This document shows, in pieces, positions 35,221-41,741 of a stretch of 64,000 nt of DNA; positions within the stretch are counted from its first letter, which is position 1; each line of letters opens with the position of its first letter. Origin of the DNA: Pseudomonas alkylphenolica (GTDB taxonomy: Bacteria > Pseudomonadota > Gammaproteobacteria > Pseudomonadales > Pseudomonadaceae); assembly GCF_000746525.1 (NCBI RefSeq), contig NZ_CP009048.1, positions 2,473,501 through 2,537,500 on the forward strand. The letters are read 5' to 3'. The translations under genes were made by a program, and so were the position numbers. The notes under the pieces were generated by a model. It was not told where the DNA came from. It worked only from the letters and a program-made list of their open reading frames with translations, and ran no database searches.

Positions 35221-36237
35221 ATGGTCAGAAGTACCACCGTATCGGCCGTCGCAGTGCTGGATCTGCACGACCAGTTGCTGAATCTCGGCGTGGTCACTGC
35301 AACCCAGTTGCGGGAGGCCGGGGTGGAGGGTGCCAAACTTCTCGACCAGGGGGCTGCGGCATCGCCGATCCAGGAGCAGCGTGTCGACGAGACCCAGTTA
35401 CTGGCGCTGTGGCAGTTCGCCGCGAACAACACGCAATTGCCGCATATCGGCCTGCTGATCGGGCAGACCTTCAACCCCGCCACGCATGGCGTGCTGGCTA
35501 GTTGGTTGTGCCAATGCAGTCGGGTGAGCGAGGTGCTGGAAGTATTCCAGCGGCATATCGCGCTGATGAACCCTTCGGAGAGCTGGCAGTACAGTGAAAC
35601 GGCAGATGCTCTGGTGCTGGAGATCACCTTCGCCCCCGGCAAAACCTACCCGCAGGCCGCCATCGAACGCAGCATGAGTGCAGTGCTGCGCTGGAGCCGG
35701 GAGATGACCGGCGTAGAGCTGCGGCCTCTGGCCTGCGAGTTCGCTTTCCCATCCCCGGCCTACCATGCGCACTATGTCGAGCTGTTCGGCAGCGAGCTGC
35801 GCTTCGACAGCGAGAGAAACAGCCTCCACCTGCCGCGCGACTTCCTGCAGCATCCCATTCTCGGCGCCAGCGACTACCTGCGACAGATGCTGGAGTCTCG
35901 TGCAAGGGCGACACTCGCGCAGCTGCAAGACGCAGATACGCTTGCCGGCACGGTGCGTCGCTTGATTCTCGCAAGCCTACCCGAAGGCATGAGCATCGAG
36001 CCAATCTGCCAGGCGTTGCACGTCAGTCGCACCACGCTCTACCGACGCTTGAAGGAAGAGGGCACCAGTTTCAGCGCGCTGGTGGCGGAGGTACGTCGCG
36101 AGTTGTCCGCGGAGCTGATTCGCCAGGGGCTGCCCGTGGCGACGGTCAGCGAGCGGCTGGGGTTCAGGGATACCAGCACTTTCCACCGTGCCTTCAAGCG
36201 CTGGTTCGACCGCCCTCCGGGAGCCTTTCGAGACTAG
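35221..36237 (+). CDS. AraC-family transcriptional regulator
   Basis: The 338-residue regulator starts at MVRSTTVSAVAVLDL; the open frame extends 34 codons upstream, but those residues are not family-like. The N-terminal ~200 residues match the arabinose-binding-like domain of OruR/ArgR-type AraC proteins (VDETQLLALWQFAANNTQLP, PHIGLLIGQTFNP). The C terminus has two helix-turn-helix motifs: IEPICQALHVSRTTLYRRLK and VATVSERLGFRDTSTFHRAF, ending KRWFDRPPGAFRD. It is divergent from the flavin-fold gene it likely controls. Inducer unknown. Confidence 0.88.
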   Translation: MVRSTTVSAVAVLDLHDQLLNLGVVTATQLREAGVEGAKLLDQGAAASPIQEQRVDETQLLALWQFAANNTQLPHIGLLIGQTFNPATHGVLASWLCQCSRVSEVLEVFQRHIALMNPSESWQYSETADALVLEITFAPGKTYPQAAIERSMSAVLRWSREMTGVELRPLACEFAFPSPAYHAHYVELFGSELRFDSERNSLHLPRDFLQHPILGASDYLRQMLESRARATLAQLQDADTLAGTVRRLILASLPEGMSIEPICQALHVSRTTLYRRLKEEGTSFSALVAEVRRELSAELIRQGLPVATVSERLGFRDTSTFHRAFKRWFDRPPGAFRD

Positions 36238-36352
36238 CAATGGGCTTGCCGCTTTCGGCGTCAATGGCGCGTTAAGCGAGGCGATTGAATTGCCCCTGAA
36301 AAGGTAGGTACCTGCGAACCTCAATGCAGGAGACTGGCCTGTTGCGAATCAG

Positions 36353-36380
36353 TCCGCTTCTGGCCGAATTCTGCCTGTCA
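36353..36380. repeat. Dispersed repeat at the left edge of the DUF6124 unit
   Basis: CGCTTCTGGCCGAATTCTGCC, matched almost exactly by CTGCTTCTGGCCGAACTCTGCC at 38730-38752, at the same position relative to the second DUF6124 gene. The duplicated unit therefore includes this repeat. Confidence 0.6.
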
Positions 36381-36450
36381 CAAAGAGCTGAAAACGCGAA
36401 CGACAGTAGTTGATTGGGCCGCATCGGCGGCCCAGGCCAATCGCAGGCGA

Positions 36451-36792
36451 TCACTCCGCCGCCGATTGGCCTGCTTGCATCGTGCGACGCAACAACGCTG
36501 CCGTTGCCGAGCGCGCTTCGACCTCGTCCAGCAACGCCTCGACCAGTGCGAGGCTCATCTCCAGCGATTGCTCAGTCGCCCAAAGCAAACCGCGCACCTC
36601 GGCATTGACCATCGCACAGGCGTGGGCGTTGGTCTGGTAGGCGCTTTTGAGGAGGACGGAGGCGTGGACCAGGGCGTCTTCGGATGAGACACCGGAGCGG
36701 ACAGCGAAGAGTGGGTCGTGGCTGCCGTTGCAGGAGCCGAAGGTGGTGCTGGTTTGGGTGGTTAAGGGTGGATCTGGAACGGGTTTTGTCAT
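36451..36792 (-). CDS. DUF6124/DUF3077-type small protein, copy 1
   Basis: A 113-residue protein starting MTKPVPDPPLTTQTSTTFGS. It has a disordered Pro/Thr-rich N terminus and an amphipathic helical body: EDALVHASVLLKSAYQTNAH, AEVRGLLWATEQSLEMSLAL and VEALLDEVEARSATAALLRR. It belongs to a family found widely and often in several copies in Pseudomonas; function unknown. Copy 2 at 38828-39169 differs at five residues. The SD (AAGGAG, 36799-36804) lies in the 3' arm of a 9-bp stem with 36877-36885. The gene is read away from the TA-like cassette. Confidence 0.8.
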   Translation of the reverse strand: MTKPVPDPPLTTQTSTTFGSCNGSHDPLFAVRSGVSSEDALVHASVLLKSAYQTNAHACAMVNAEVRGLLWATEQSLEMSLALVEALLDEVEARSATAALLRRTMQAGQSAAE

Positions 36793-36832
36793 TGTGGAGC
36801 TCCTTGATCAGTGGAACTGCCACGCATCGCTG

Positions 36833-36943
36833 CTAAACGATAAGGGTGGCAGCTGTACGCGGGTTAGCAGACCAGGGATCAAGGAACCCGGCGCGCACGA
36901 AGGCGCCCCGCGCACAGCCGCCATAACGCGAGACAACCGGCAT
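36833..36943 (-). CDS. Leader peptide frame of DUF6124 copy 1 (36 aa)
   Basis: ATG 36943 to TAG 36833 encodes MPVVSRYGGCARGAFVRAGF followed by LDPWSANPRTAATLIV. The frame is open upstream through the terminator hairpin, where GGCGCTTTTTTT reads Gly-Ala-Phe-Phe. Copy 2 keeps GAFF, YGG, AGFL and a trailing Pro/Arg region despite much nucleotide change, which favours translation. It vaguely resembles the Ash/Icd-like small proteins of phage satellites; that is recall, not a search result. Start codon uncertain. Confidence 0.4.
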   Translation of the reverse strand: MPVVSRYGGCARGAFVRAGFLDPWSANPRTAATLIV

Positions 36944-36977
36944 AAAAAAAGCGCCGATTGATCGAGAAGGGGCGCTG
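36944..36977 (-). terminator. Intrinsic terminator within the leader of DUF6124 copy 1
   Basis: On the minus strand, AGCGCC, a 15-base loop, GGCGCT, then a run of T. It lies 150 bases before the DUF6124 start, so it would act as an attenuator rather than end a gene. Confidence 0.65.
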
Positions 36978-37284
36978 TTTGCACCTTGATCATTGGACAG
37001 GCTGCTAAACCCGGTCGCTGAATTGGCAGCGACTGGGGGAGAGTAACGTGGTGGGTGGGGTAGGGCAAGGGGCTATCGGGGCAGAGGGATGATTGCGATC
37101 AAAGAGGCAGGGCCACATGAAAGCTTTTGGTAATCCGATATCAGTCAATGTGTTGCATCAATCGGCTGAAGCCACAGCAAATTACTGACTGTCGGCGCAG
37201 TGCTGAAGCTGGACTCGAATCAGCCTCGATGGCATCTACTCAAGCCGACAAACGTGCGAATTGAATGTCACGAACGGACCAGAA

Positions 37285-37761
37285 ATGGTTGGTGAGTTTC
37301 CCTGCTCGGTCTACGCTATCAGAAGCACTATGTTTGGTCGTGGTAACGGAGGGGAGAAGGTGGAGTACCGCATCTACGATGACACGTTTGGAGCCGACAA
37401 TGCTTGGTCGGAAATAGAACGGCTCGCTGACAGCTCTGACGAAGATGCTGTGGTGGCTGCAGCACGGTTCTTTACCGCGATGAACAAAATGAAAGTGGAC
37501 GGTCGCTGCTATGCAAAGCCATTACCTATGGATCTGATCAAATGTTCAAGTTTCACGCCAGAAGCAATCCTACATGCTCGTAACACTAGGGGGCATCACT
37601 TGTATTTAACTTTCATCAAGCGACCAATGGCGCAATATGGAGAGGTACGAATTCTTAAAGCGCTTGCGGAACCGAGCCCCTCCAGCGAAAGTGCAACGGA
37701 TAGCAAAGATCGTCACAATAAGATGACTGCCGCATTGCGTGCAGGGGTATATCATGGCTAA
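37285..37761 (+). CDS. Uncharacterised protein, candidate toxin of a two-gene TA-like pair (158 aa)
   Basis: No family recognised with confidence. The protein starts MVGEFPCSVYAIRSTMFGRG (ATG 37285; a TTG at 37261 is possible). It is basic in its second half, with GRCYAKPLPMDLIKCSSFTP and RGHHLYLTFIKRPMAQYGEV. Its size and coupling to a downstream HTH gene suggest a toxin followed by its antitoxin, the HigBA order. The 3' end overlaps the next start by 8 bases. The composition is AT-richer than flanking genes. Toxin status is inferred from context only. Confidence 0.5.
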   Translation: MVGEFPCSVYAIRSTMFGRGNGGEKVEYRIYDDTFGADNAWSEIERLADSSDEDAVVAAARFFTAMNKMKVDGRCYAKPLPMDLIKCSSFTPEAILHARNTRGHHLYLTFIKRPMAQYGEVRILKALAEPSPSSESATDSKDRHNKMTAALRAGVYHG

Positions 37762-38179
37762 AAATATCCCACCTAAATCACCCCTAGAGTCACCTGAGGA
37801 CCGGATTGCCGCAAAAATTGCTACTGCGGCCAAACGCTTTCCTGCTGTCGAGCAGGCGTTGCGACAGGAACGCGCGGCGCTCGAGGTTGCCGCAGCGGTA
37901 GCCGAAATTATTGAAGCTTCTGGTCATTCAGTCGAAGATCTTGAAGAAATCGCAAGCAAGTCAGGAGTATCTATCCTAGAGCTCCAAGATATCCTCACAG
38001 CCAGTACTGAGGGTAGGACGTCGATTGTAACCTTAGCGGTCATCGCATCTGCTCTGGGATACCGATTTGGCTTCAGCTTTGCGCCCAAGTCCATGTCGAT
38101 TCTCGAGGCTGCCAGCTACGTTAAGAAGCCTAGTCACGTCGTTGATGAATTCGGCATAAATTATTATCGCTACAAATAA
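37754..38179 (+). CDS. XRE-type helix-turn-helix protein, candidate antitoxin (141 aa)
   Basis: The protein starts MAKNIPPKSPLESPEDRI inside the end of the preceding gene. Residues about 60-115 form an HTH: EIIEASGHSVEDLEEIASKS, GVSILELQDILTASTEGRTS and LAVIASALGYRFGFSFAP, typical of XRE antitoxins. A helical N-terminal segment (IAAKIATAAKRFPAVEQALR) could neutralise a partner. It would repress its own operon and counter the upstream product. A gene for a membrane protein follows 2 bases after its stop. Confidence 0.7.
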   Translation: MAKNIPPKSPLESPEDRIAAKIATAAKRFPAVEQALRQERAALEVAAAVAEIIEASGHSVEDLEEIASKSGVSILELQDILTASTEGRTSIVTLAVIASALGYRFGFSFAPKSMSILEAASYVKKPSHVVDEFGINYYRYK

Positions 38180-38181
38180 TA

Positions 38182-38559
38182 ATGAGCTCCCCTGTGAAGA
38201 TTAAGCTCCGCAGAGTTATTTTGAAAAGCCTCGTCTTCCTCGTTTTCCTATTGGTAATGTATTTCAGTCTGCGATGGGTTGGAGCAGCTCAGCAAGGAAA
38301 TTTGCTCGCATTTTTTGGTTCTTTAATAATGATAATCCCCCCGGTAAGGGTGATGCTGGAAAACTGGGTGTTTCATAAGGCCGCAATTCAAAAGACCGAC
38401 GATCCAGTGCTTAAGTCCATTCAGGTCAAAATCGGAAAAGCTCAGGTAGTGACATACGTACGATTTTCCTGGATAGATGCCATTTCTTATTTAGTTGGGA
38501 TGTCACTGGTTGCTACAGGATTTTTGTTGCAGGTGCTCGGATGTACGCTTCCGGTTTAA
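38182..38559 (+). CDS. Small membrane protein, third gene of the TA-like cassette (125 aa)
   Basis: No family recognised. Three hydrophobic segments are visible: LKSLVFLVFLLVMYFSLRWV, LLAFFGSLIMIIPPVRVMLE and ISYLVGMSLVATGFLLQVLG. The N terminus is basic (SSPVKIKLRRVILK), suggesting Nin orientation. It starts 2 bases after the HTH gene's stop and so is part of the same transcript. Composition is AT-rich. It could be an effector or just cargo. Confidence 0.6.
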   Translation: MSSPVKIKLRRVILKSLVFLVFLLVMYFSLRWVGAAQQGNLLAFFGSLIMIIPPVRVMLENWVFHKAAIQKTDDPVLKSIQVKIGKAQVVTYVRFSWIDAISYLVGMSLVATGFLLQVLGCTLPV

Positions 38560-38827
38560 AATAGTGCAACGTATTGGTGGAAGGCACGGCCGTATTCTGC
38601 CTTTCACATGATTGGACTCCACGCTAGAACCTCACCATTCGTCCTCGAACAGCAAAATAACCAACGGAAATTTGAGGCGGATCCAGAATGCCGAGGGCGG
38701 CGATGTACACGATGTCGCGGATATCATCGTCTGCTTCTGGCCGAACTCTGCCTGTCACGAAGAGCTGAGAACGCGAATGACGGTAGTTGGGGGGGCCGCA
38801 TCGGCGGCCCAGGCCAATCGCTGGCGA

Positions 38828-39169
38828 TCACTCCACCGCCGATTGCCCTGCTTGCATCGAGCGACGCAACAACGCTGCCGTTTCCGAGCGCGCTTCGACC
38901 TCGTCCAGCAACGCCTCGACCAGTGCGAGGCTCATCTCCAGAGATTGCTCAGTCGCCCAAAGCAAACCGCGCACCTCGGCATTGACCATCTCACAGGCGT
39001 GGGCGTTGGTCTGGTAGGCGCTTTTTAGCAGGACGGAGGCATGGACTAGGGCGTCTTCGGATGAGACACCGGCGCGGACAGCGAAGAGTGGGTCGTGGCT
39101 GCCGTTACAGGAGCCGAAGGTGGTGCTGGTTTGGGTGGTTAAGGGTGGATCGGGAACGGGTTTGGTCAT
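38828..39169 (-). CDS. DUF6124/DUF3077-type small protein, copy 2
   Basis: A 113-residue protein about 96% identical to copy 1 at 36451-36792 (five substitutions, for example AVRSGV to AVRAGV and HACAMVNA to HACEMVNA). The start overlaps the stop of the leader reading frame as ATGA, a translational-coupling arrangement absent from copy 1. The SD (AAGGAG) is in the 3' arm of the stem 39178-39186/39255-39263. The duplicated unit extends downstream to the CTGCTTCTGGCCGAACTCTG repeat near 38730. Function unknown. Confidence 0.8.
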   Translation of the reverse strand: MTKPVPDPPLTTQTSTTFGSCNGSHDPLFAVRAGVSSEDALVHASVLLKSAYQTNAHACEMVNAEVRGLLWATEQSLEMSLALVEALLDEVEARSETAALLRRSMQAGQSAVE

Positions 39170-39381
39170 GGTGGTACTCCTTCGTAGAAAGGATCCGCCA
39201 CCGACTGCCGCCAAGCAGGGAAGGGTGACGGACTACGCAAGGTTGGCGGACCGGTACGAAGGAACCCGGCACTTCCGAAGAAGTCCATGCGCAGCCCGCC
39301 ATAAAGCATCATCGCGGGCACAAAAAAAGCGCCTGCGATGGTGAGATTGGGGCGCTTTGCGCCTTCGTGTCGGGCCGCCAA
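39166..39381 (-). CDS. Leader peptide frame of DUF6124 copy 2 (71 aa, coupled)
   Basis: The frame starts at a TTG (39381) and ends with TGA overlapping the DUF6124 ATG. It encodes AGAFFVPAMMLYGGLRMDFF and GSAGFLRTGPPTLRSP. The terminator hairpin and T-run (39322-39356) lie inside the frame and encode Gly-Ala-Phe-Phe. The frame runs across the 5' arm of the SD-hiding stem, so a translating ribosome would open it. The start codon is uncertain; internal GTG or ATG codons after the T-run are alternatives. Confidence 0.45.
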   Translation of the reverse strand: MAARHEGAKRPNLTIAGAFFVPAMMLYGGLRMDFFGSAGFLRTGPPTLRSPSPFPAWRQSVADPFYEGVPP

Positions 39382-39425
39382 GCCCGAGTCGCTGAATTTG
39401 CAGCGACTGGGGGAGGTTAACGGGG
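39170..39425 (-). promoter_or_regulatory. Structured leader of DUF6124 copy 2
   Basis: Same three-stem layout as copy 1: AGTCGCTG/CAGCGACT (39387-39394 with 39401-39408), the AGCGCC/GGCGCT plus T7 terminator (39322-39356), and the 9-bp stem TCCTTCGTA/TACGAAGGA (39178-39186 with 39255-39263) covering the SD. Loop length of the last stem is 68 bases, against 67 in copy 1. Both copies also share CTCCCCCAGTCGCTG at the upstream end. Confidence 0.7.
39322..39357 (-). terminator. Intrinsic terminator within the leader of DUF6124 copy 2
   Basis: On the minus strand, AGCGCC, a 17-base loop, GGCGCT and a T-run, 153 bases before the DUF6124 start. Equivalent in place to the terminator at 36944-36977. 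Confidence 0.65.
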
Positions 39426-39720
39426 TTGGGGTGGGGATTCAAGGGGGGAGTTCTTTGTGGCTGTTTTCGACCCAGAACAGCCCTTCATGGCTAATGACCA
39501 ATCGCAGACGTTCGGCCAGTTTTCTAGGTTCTCGAGCTCAAATCCAGATCTGAAGGCTACCTTGAATACGAGACTGGCGAGCGCCAAGTAGTGGCATTAA
39601 GCCATTTTATGCGTTAGCGTACGGCAGAATTGGTAGCGAAACTGCTTTCCGCGACGCTTCCGAAGCTCCAGTAAAGAGCAGTTTTGTACATTGAAACTGC
39701 ATCAGCCAACCGAGGGTAGG

Positions 39721-40077
39721 ATGCCTAATTATTTCAGGGATTCGAATGGTTTTCTGAACCTGGCCGCTCAGAAGTTAGTTCCCAATCAAGGCTTTCGCGC
39801 GGGTCAACTCGGTGTTATGCATGCTGCGATGGCGCATTACTCGGTCGATACCGATCCGGCGATCATCTGCCTTCCAACGGGGTACGGTAAGACATCGGTA
39901 GTTATTCAGAACATACTCTATGACTATCACATCGATCAGGTCATTGCAGAAATGGCTGTGAACCAACTGCATCAGGACTTAGCTGCAGGACATGATCATC
40001 GCCTCTTTGTGAGGACAGCAATGATCGAGGCAGCCAGAGCATTGGATTCAATGCATCAAGCGCTTGGAGTCTGCTAG
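39721..40077 (+). pseudogene. Truncated SF2 helicase N terminus
   Basis: The 118-residue frame starts MPNYFRDSNGFLNLAAQKLV and contains RAGQLGVMHAAMAHYSV, then a Walker A, AIICLPTGYGKTSVVIQNIL, the N-terminal signature of superfamily 2 helicases or restriction R subunits, which normally run to many hundreds of residues. After residue ~85 the sequence (VIAEMAVNQLHQDLAAGHDH...) no longer looks like a helicase and stops. No Walker B or later motif follows in the next kilobase. It is probably a deletion remnant joined to unrelated sequence. The 551 bases before it hold the DUF6124 leader and AT-rich DNA. Confidence 0.6.
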
Positions 40078-40364
40078 TGAAATTCGTATTTTGTTGCGAT
40101 GTATCTGTGCTGCTTACGTACATGACAGATAGAGTGGATCGACGCTTTAAGTCACTATTTAGATTTTTAGTTGGTGACCTGCAGGCACTCAAGAAGAGGC
40201 TTAATGCCACTCGTGCAACTAAACTTTGGTTCTCCGTGGAGGGCATGCACCCAGGAGTAAGCAACGCCAAAGTCGATGCACGCCTCGCAGACCTAATGTC
40301 ATTCGGCATCTCTTATTTCATACAAATTGGTGTAACAAAGGCTTACTGGTTAGTAAGGGGGTAA
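40077..40364 (+). CDS. Small uncharacterised protein (95 aa), low confidence
   Basis: GTG 40077 overlaps the TAG of the helicase remnant (TAGTG). The product begins MKFVFCCDVSVLLTYMTDRV and is basic (RRFKSLFRFL, KKRLNATRATK). No family is recognised. No clear ribosome site is seen, so expression would rely on coupling. It could be a fragment of a larger lost gene; the deletion inferred in the helicase supports that view. Confidence 0.35.
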   Translation: MKFVFCCDVSVLLTYMTDRVDRRFKSLFRFLVGDLQALKKRLNATRATKLWFSVEGMHPGVSNAKVDARLADLMSFGISYFIQIGVTKAYWLVRG

Positions 40365-40511
40365 GCAGCGGTATCTCGAGTACTCGACTAATAGCCGTCT
40401 CTGAAAGCCCTGAAAATTAATTGTCTGATCAACTGGCGACATCCTTGCGAGGCAGTTAACGAAATTGCAATCACAAACTATAATCCACCTTGAAAAGAGA
40501 TCGAGGCACAA

Positions 40512-41489
40512 ATGAAGCGCCCAGTTTTATATATTGGCGGACCTGGCTACTCGTACGAGCGCTTCTTACCACTAATCGATGGAATACAAGAGCATTTCGA
40601 TGAGTTACTGTCTAGGCTAAAAATTTCAACTCCCCAAGGCCAACCTGTGGAGATTAGGCTCAATGTTGAGGCCGCTACTCACGATCAGATTAGAGCCTAT
40701 GCAAAAAGAGTTGGTAGCACTCAAGAGTATGAAATAAAAATGACAGCTGGACTTTCTTATCACCTCTGGCTCGCCTCTAGAGCTCTCGCTTCTGATGCAA
40801 ACTATTTGCCATGGATAGCACAGTGCAAAATTAAGGATAGTACCCAGAGGAAACGTGGGCGGCGAGAGATTTTGGCTGATTATGCATACCACATATCTAC
40901 TTATATGGTCTTGCTGCATGAGATATCTCATGTTGTTTTGGGCCATTGCGATTACGTCAAAGATGTCATGGGGTTTGACTCACTGGATGAATTCCAAGAT
41001 GAGCAAAAAACTATGAGCCAAGAACAGATCAGAATACGGCGCGCATTCGAAGCAGAGGCTGATAGACAGGCCGGAGAGTACTTGGCCGGATTTTTTGATT
41101 CGTCTTTAGGTGAAAGTGGACTGGGAGAGCACATCACATTTCCCAGTCGACGACATGCATATGAGTTTTACGTATATTGCGTGAGCTTGGCTTTTGTTCT
41201 TATTCAGCAGCTTAGTCAGCGTAAGGGGGTCGTTCATCCACTGCCAAATGAGCGACAATACATAATTGTTTCGGCTATCTCTGGGTACATGAAAATACAT
41301 AGACCTGAAGAGATGGATCGCATCCAAAAGCATGCCACAGTTTCAATGATCAAAGCAGCTAGCAAGATGGGCTTGATTGATGGTGATGATATGGCGGTGG
41401 TAATTAATAGCGCTTTGTCTCTTGGCTTTGTCGATGATGTGATTAAAGAGACGGGGATTAGACGTTTTCAGCATATTCTGCAAGCGTAA
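40512..41489 (+). CDS. HExxH zinc-protease-like protein (325 aa)
   Basis: Family not identified. The start MKRPVLYIGGPGYSYERFL follows GAAAAGAGATCGAGGCACAA. A zincin core is visible: VLLHEISHVVLGHCD (His136, Glu137, His140), and 40 residues later RAFEAEADRQAGEYLAG, where Glu180/Asp184 match the ExxxD third-ligand motif of M48/M78-like gluzincins. Residues about 208-228 (YEFYVYCVSLAFVLIQQLSQ) are hydrophobic. The gene is AT-rich and sits just before the CBASS operon on the opposite strand. A defence-related protease is possible; activity is inferred from motifs. Confidence 0.62.
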   Translation: MKRPVLYIGGPGYSYERFLPLIDGIQEHFDELLSRLKISTPQGQPVEIRLNVEAATHDQIRAYAKRVGSTQEYEIKMTAGLSYHLWLASRALASDANYLPWIAQCKIKDSTQRKRGRREILADYAYHISTYMVLLHEISHVVLGHCDYVKDVMGFDSLDEFQDEQKTMSQEQIRIRRAFEAEADRQAGEYLAGFFDSSLGESGLGEHITFPSRRHAYEFYVYCVSLAFVLIQQLSQRKGVVHPLPNERQYIIVSAISGYMKIHRPEEMDRIQKHATVSMIKAASKMGLIDGDDMAVVINSALSLGFVDDVIKETGIRRFQHILQA

Positions 41490-41574
41490 GCAGTACCTTG
41501 GCAGTATTATTGAACTACGGCATATTACTTCGCGAATAATCTGTTGCACGCCTCGGCATTAGTGTCTGAAATTA

Positions 41575-41685
41575 GCCGATAGCTGCGATGCATCGACGGC
41601 AGCTTTGGGGCAATCGCAGCCGCTCACGACCGGCAACTTTCGACCCAAAGCTGCCCTATGCGGCTGGCAGCTACCGGCCAAAAGG
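41575..41685. repeat. Dispersed repeat between the zincin gene and the CBASS operon
   Basis: Contains AGCCGATAGCTGCGATG at the left and GGCTGGCAGCTACCGGCCAA in inverted sense at the right, with CGACCGGCAACTTTCGACCC between. The same inner text occurs at 33810-33845, so the two copies share more than the core. It lies downstream of both convergent units. Confidence 0.6.
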
Positions 41686-41741
41686 AGACGCCTTTCGGCG
41701 TCTACGGTTTTCGGGGAAATTCAATTTATAAAAATAAAGTT

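Larger units (their letters stand above)
36793..37050 (-). promoter_or_regulatory. Structured leader of DUF6124 copy 1 (SD-sequestering stem, terminator, small ORF)
   Basis: Reading toward the gene, three stems appear: GTCGCTG/CAGCGAC (37014-37020 with 37027-37033); a terminator-like stem AGCGCC/GGCGCT plus T7 (36944-36976); and a 9-bp stem TCCTTGATC/GATCAAGGA (36801-36809 with 36877-36885) whose 3' arm covers the AAGGAG of the DUF6124 gene. A 36-codon frame from ATG 36943 to TAG 36833 spans the 5' arm and contains ARGAFVRAGFLDPWSANPRT. Copy 2 keeps the same architecture with three compensatory base-pair changes in the 9-bp stem. Confidence 0.7.

Noticed and set aside
36808..37068. 86-codon minus-strand frame upstream of DUF6124 copy 1
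   Set aside because: It is in a different frame from the conserved leader peptide and its sequence is not kept in copy 2.
39233..39442. 69-codon minus-strand frame upstream of DUF6124 copy 2
   Set aside because: Its start resembles the rejected frame in copy 1, only because the DNA is conserved there (CAGTCGCTGC hairpin); after that the two diverge, while the GAFF/AGFL frame stays similar.
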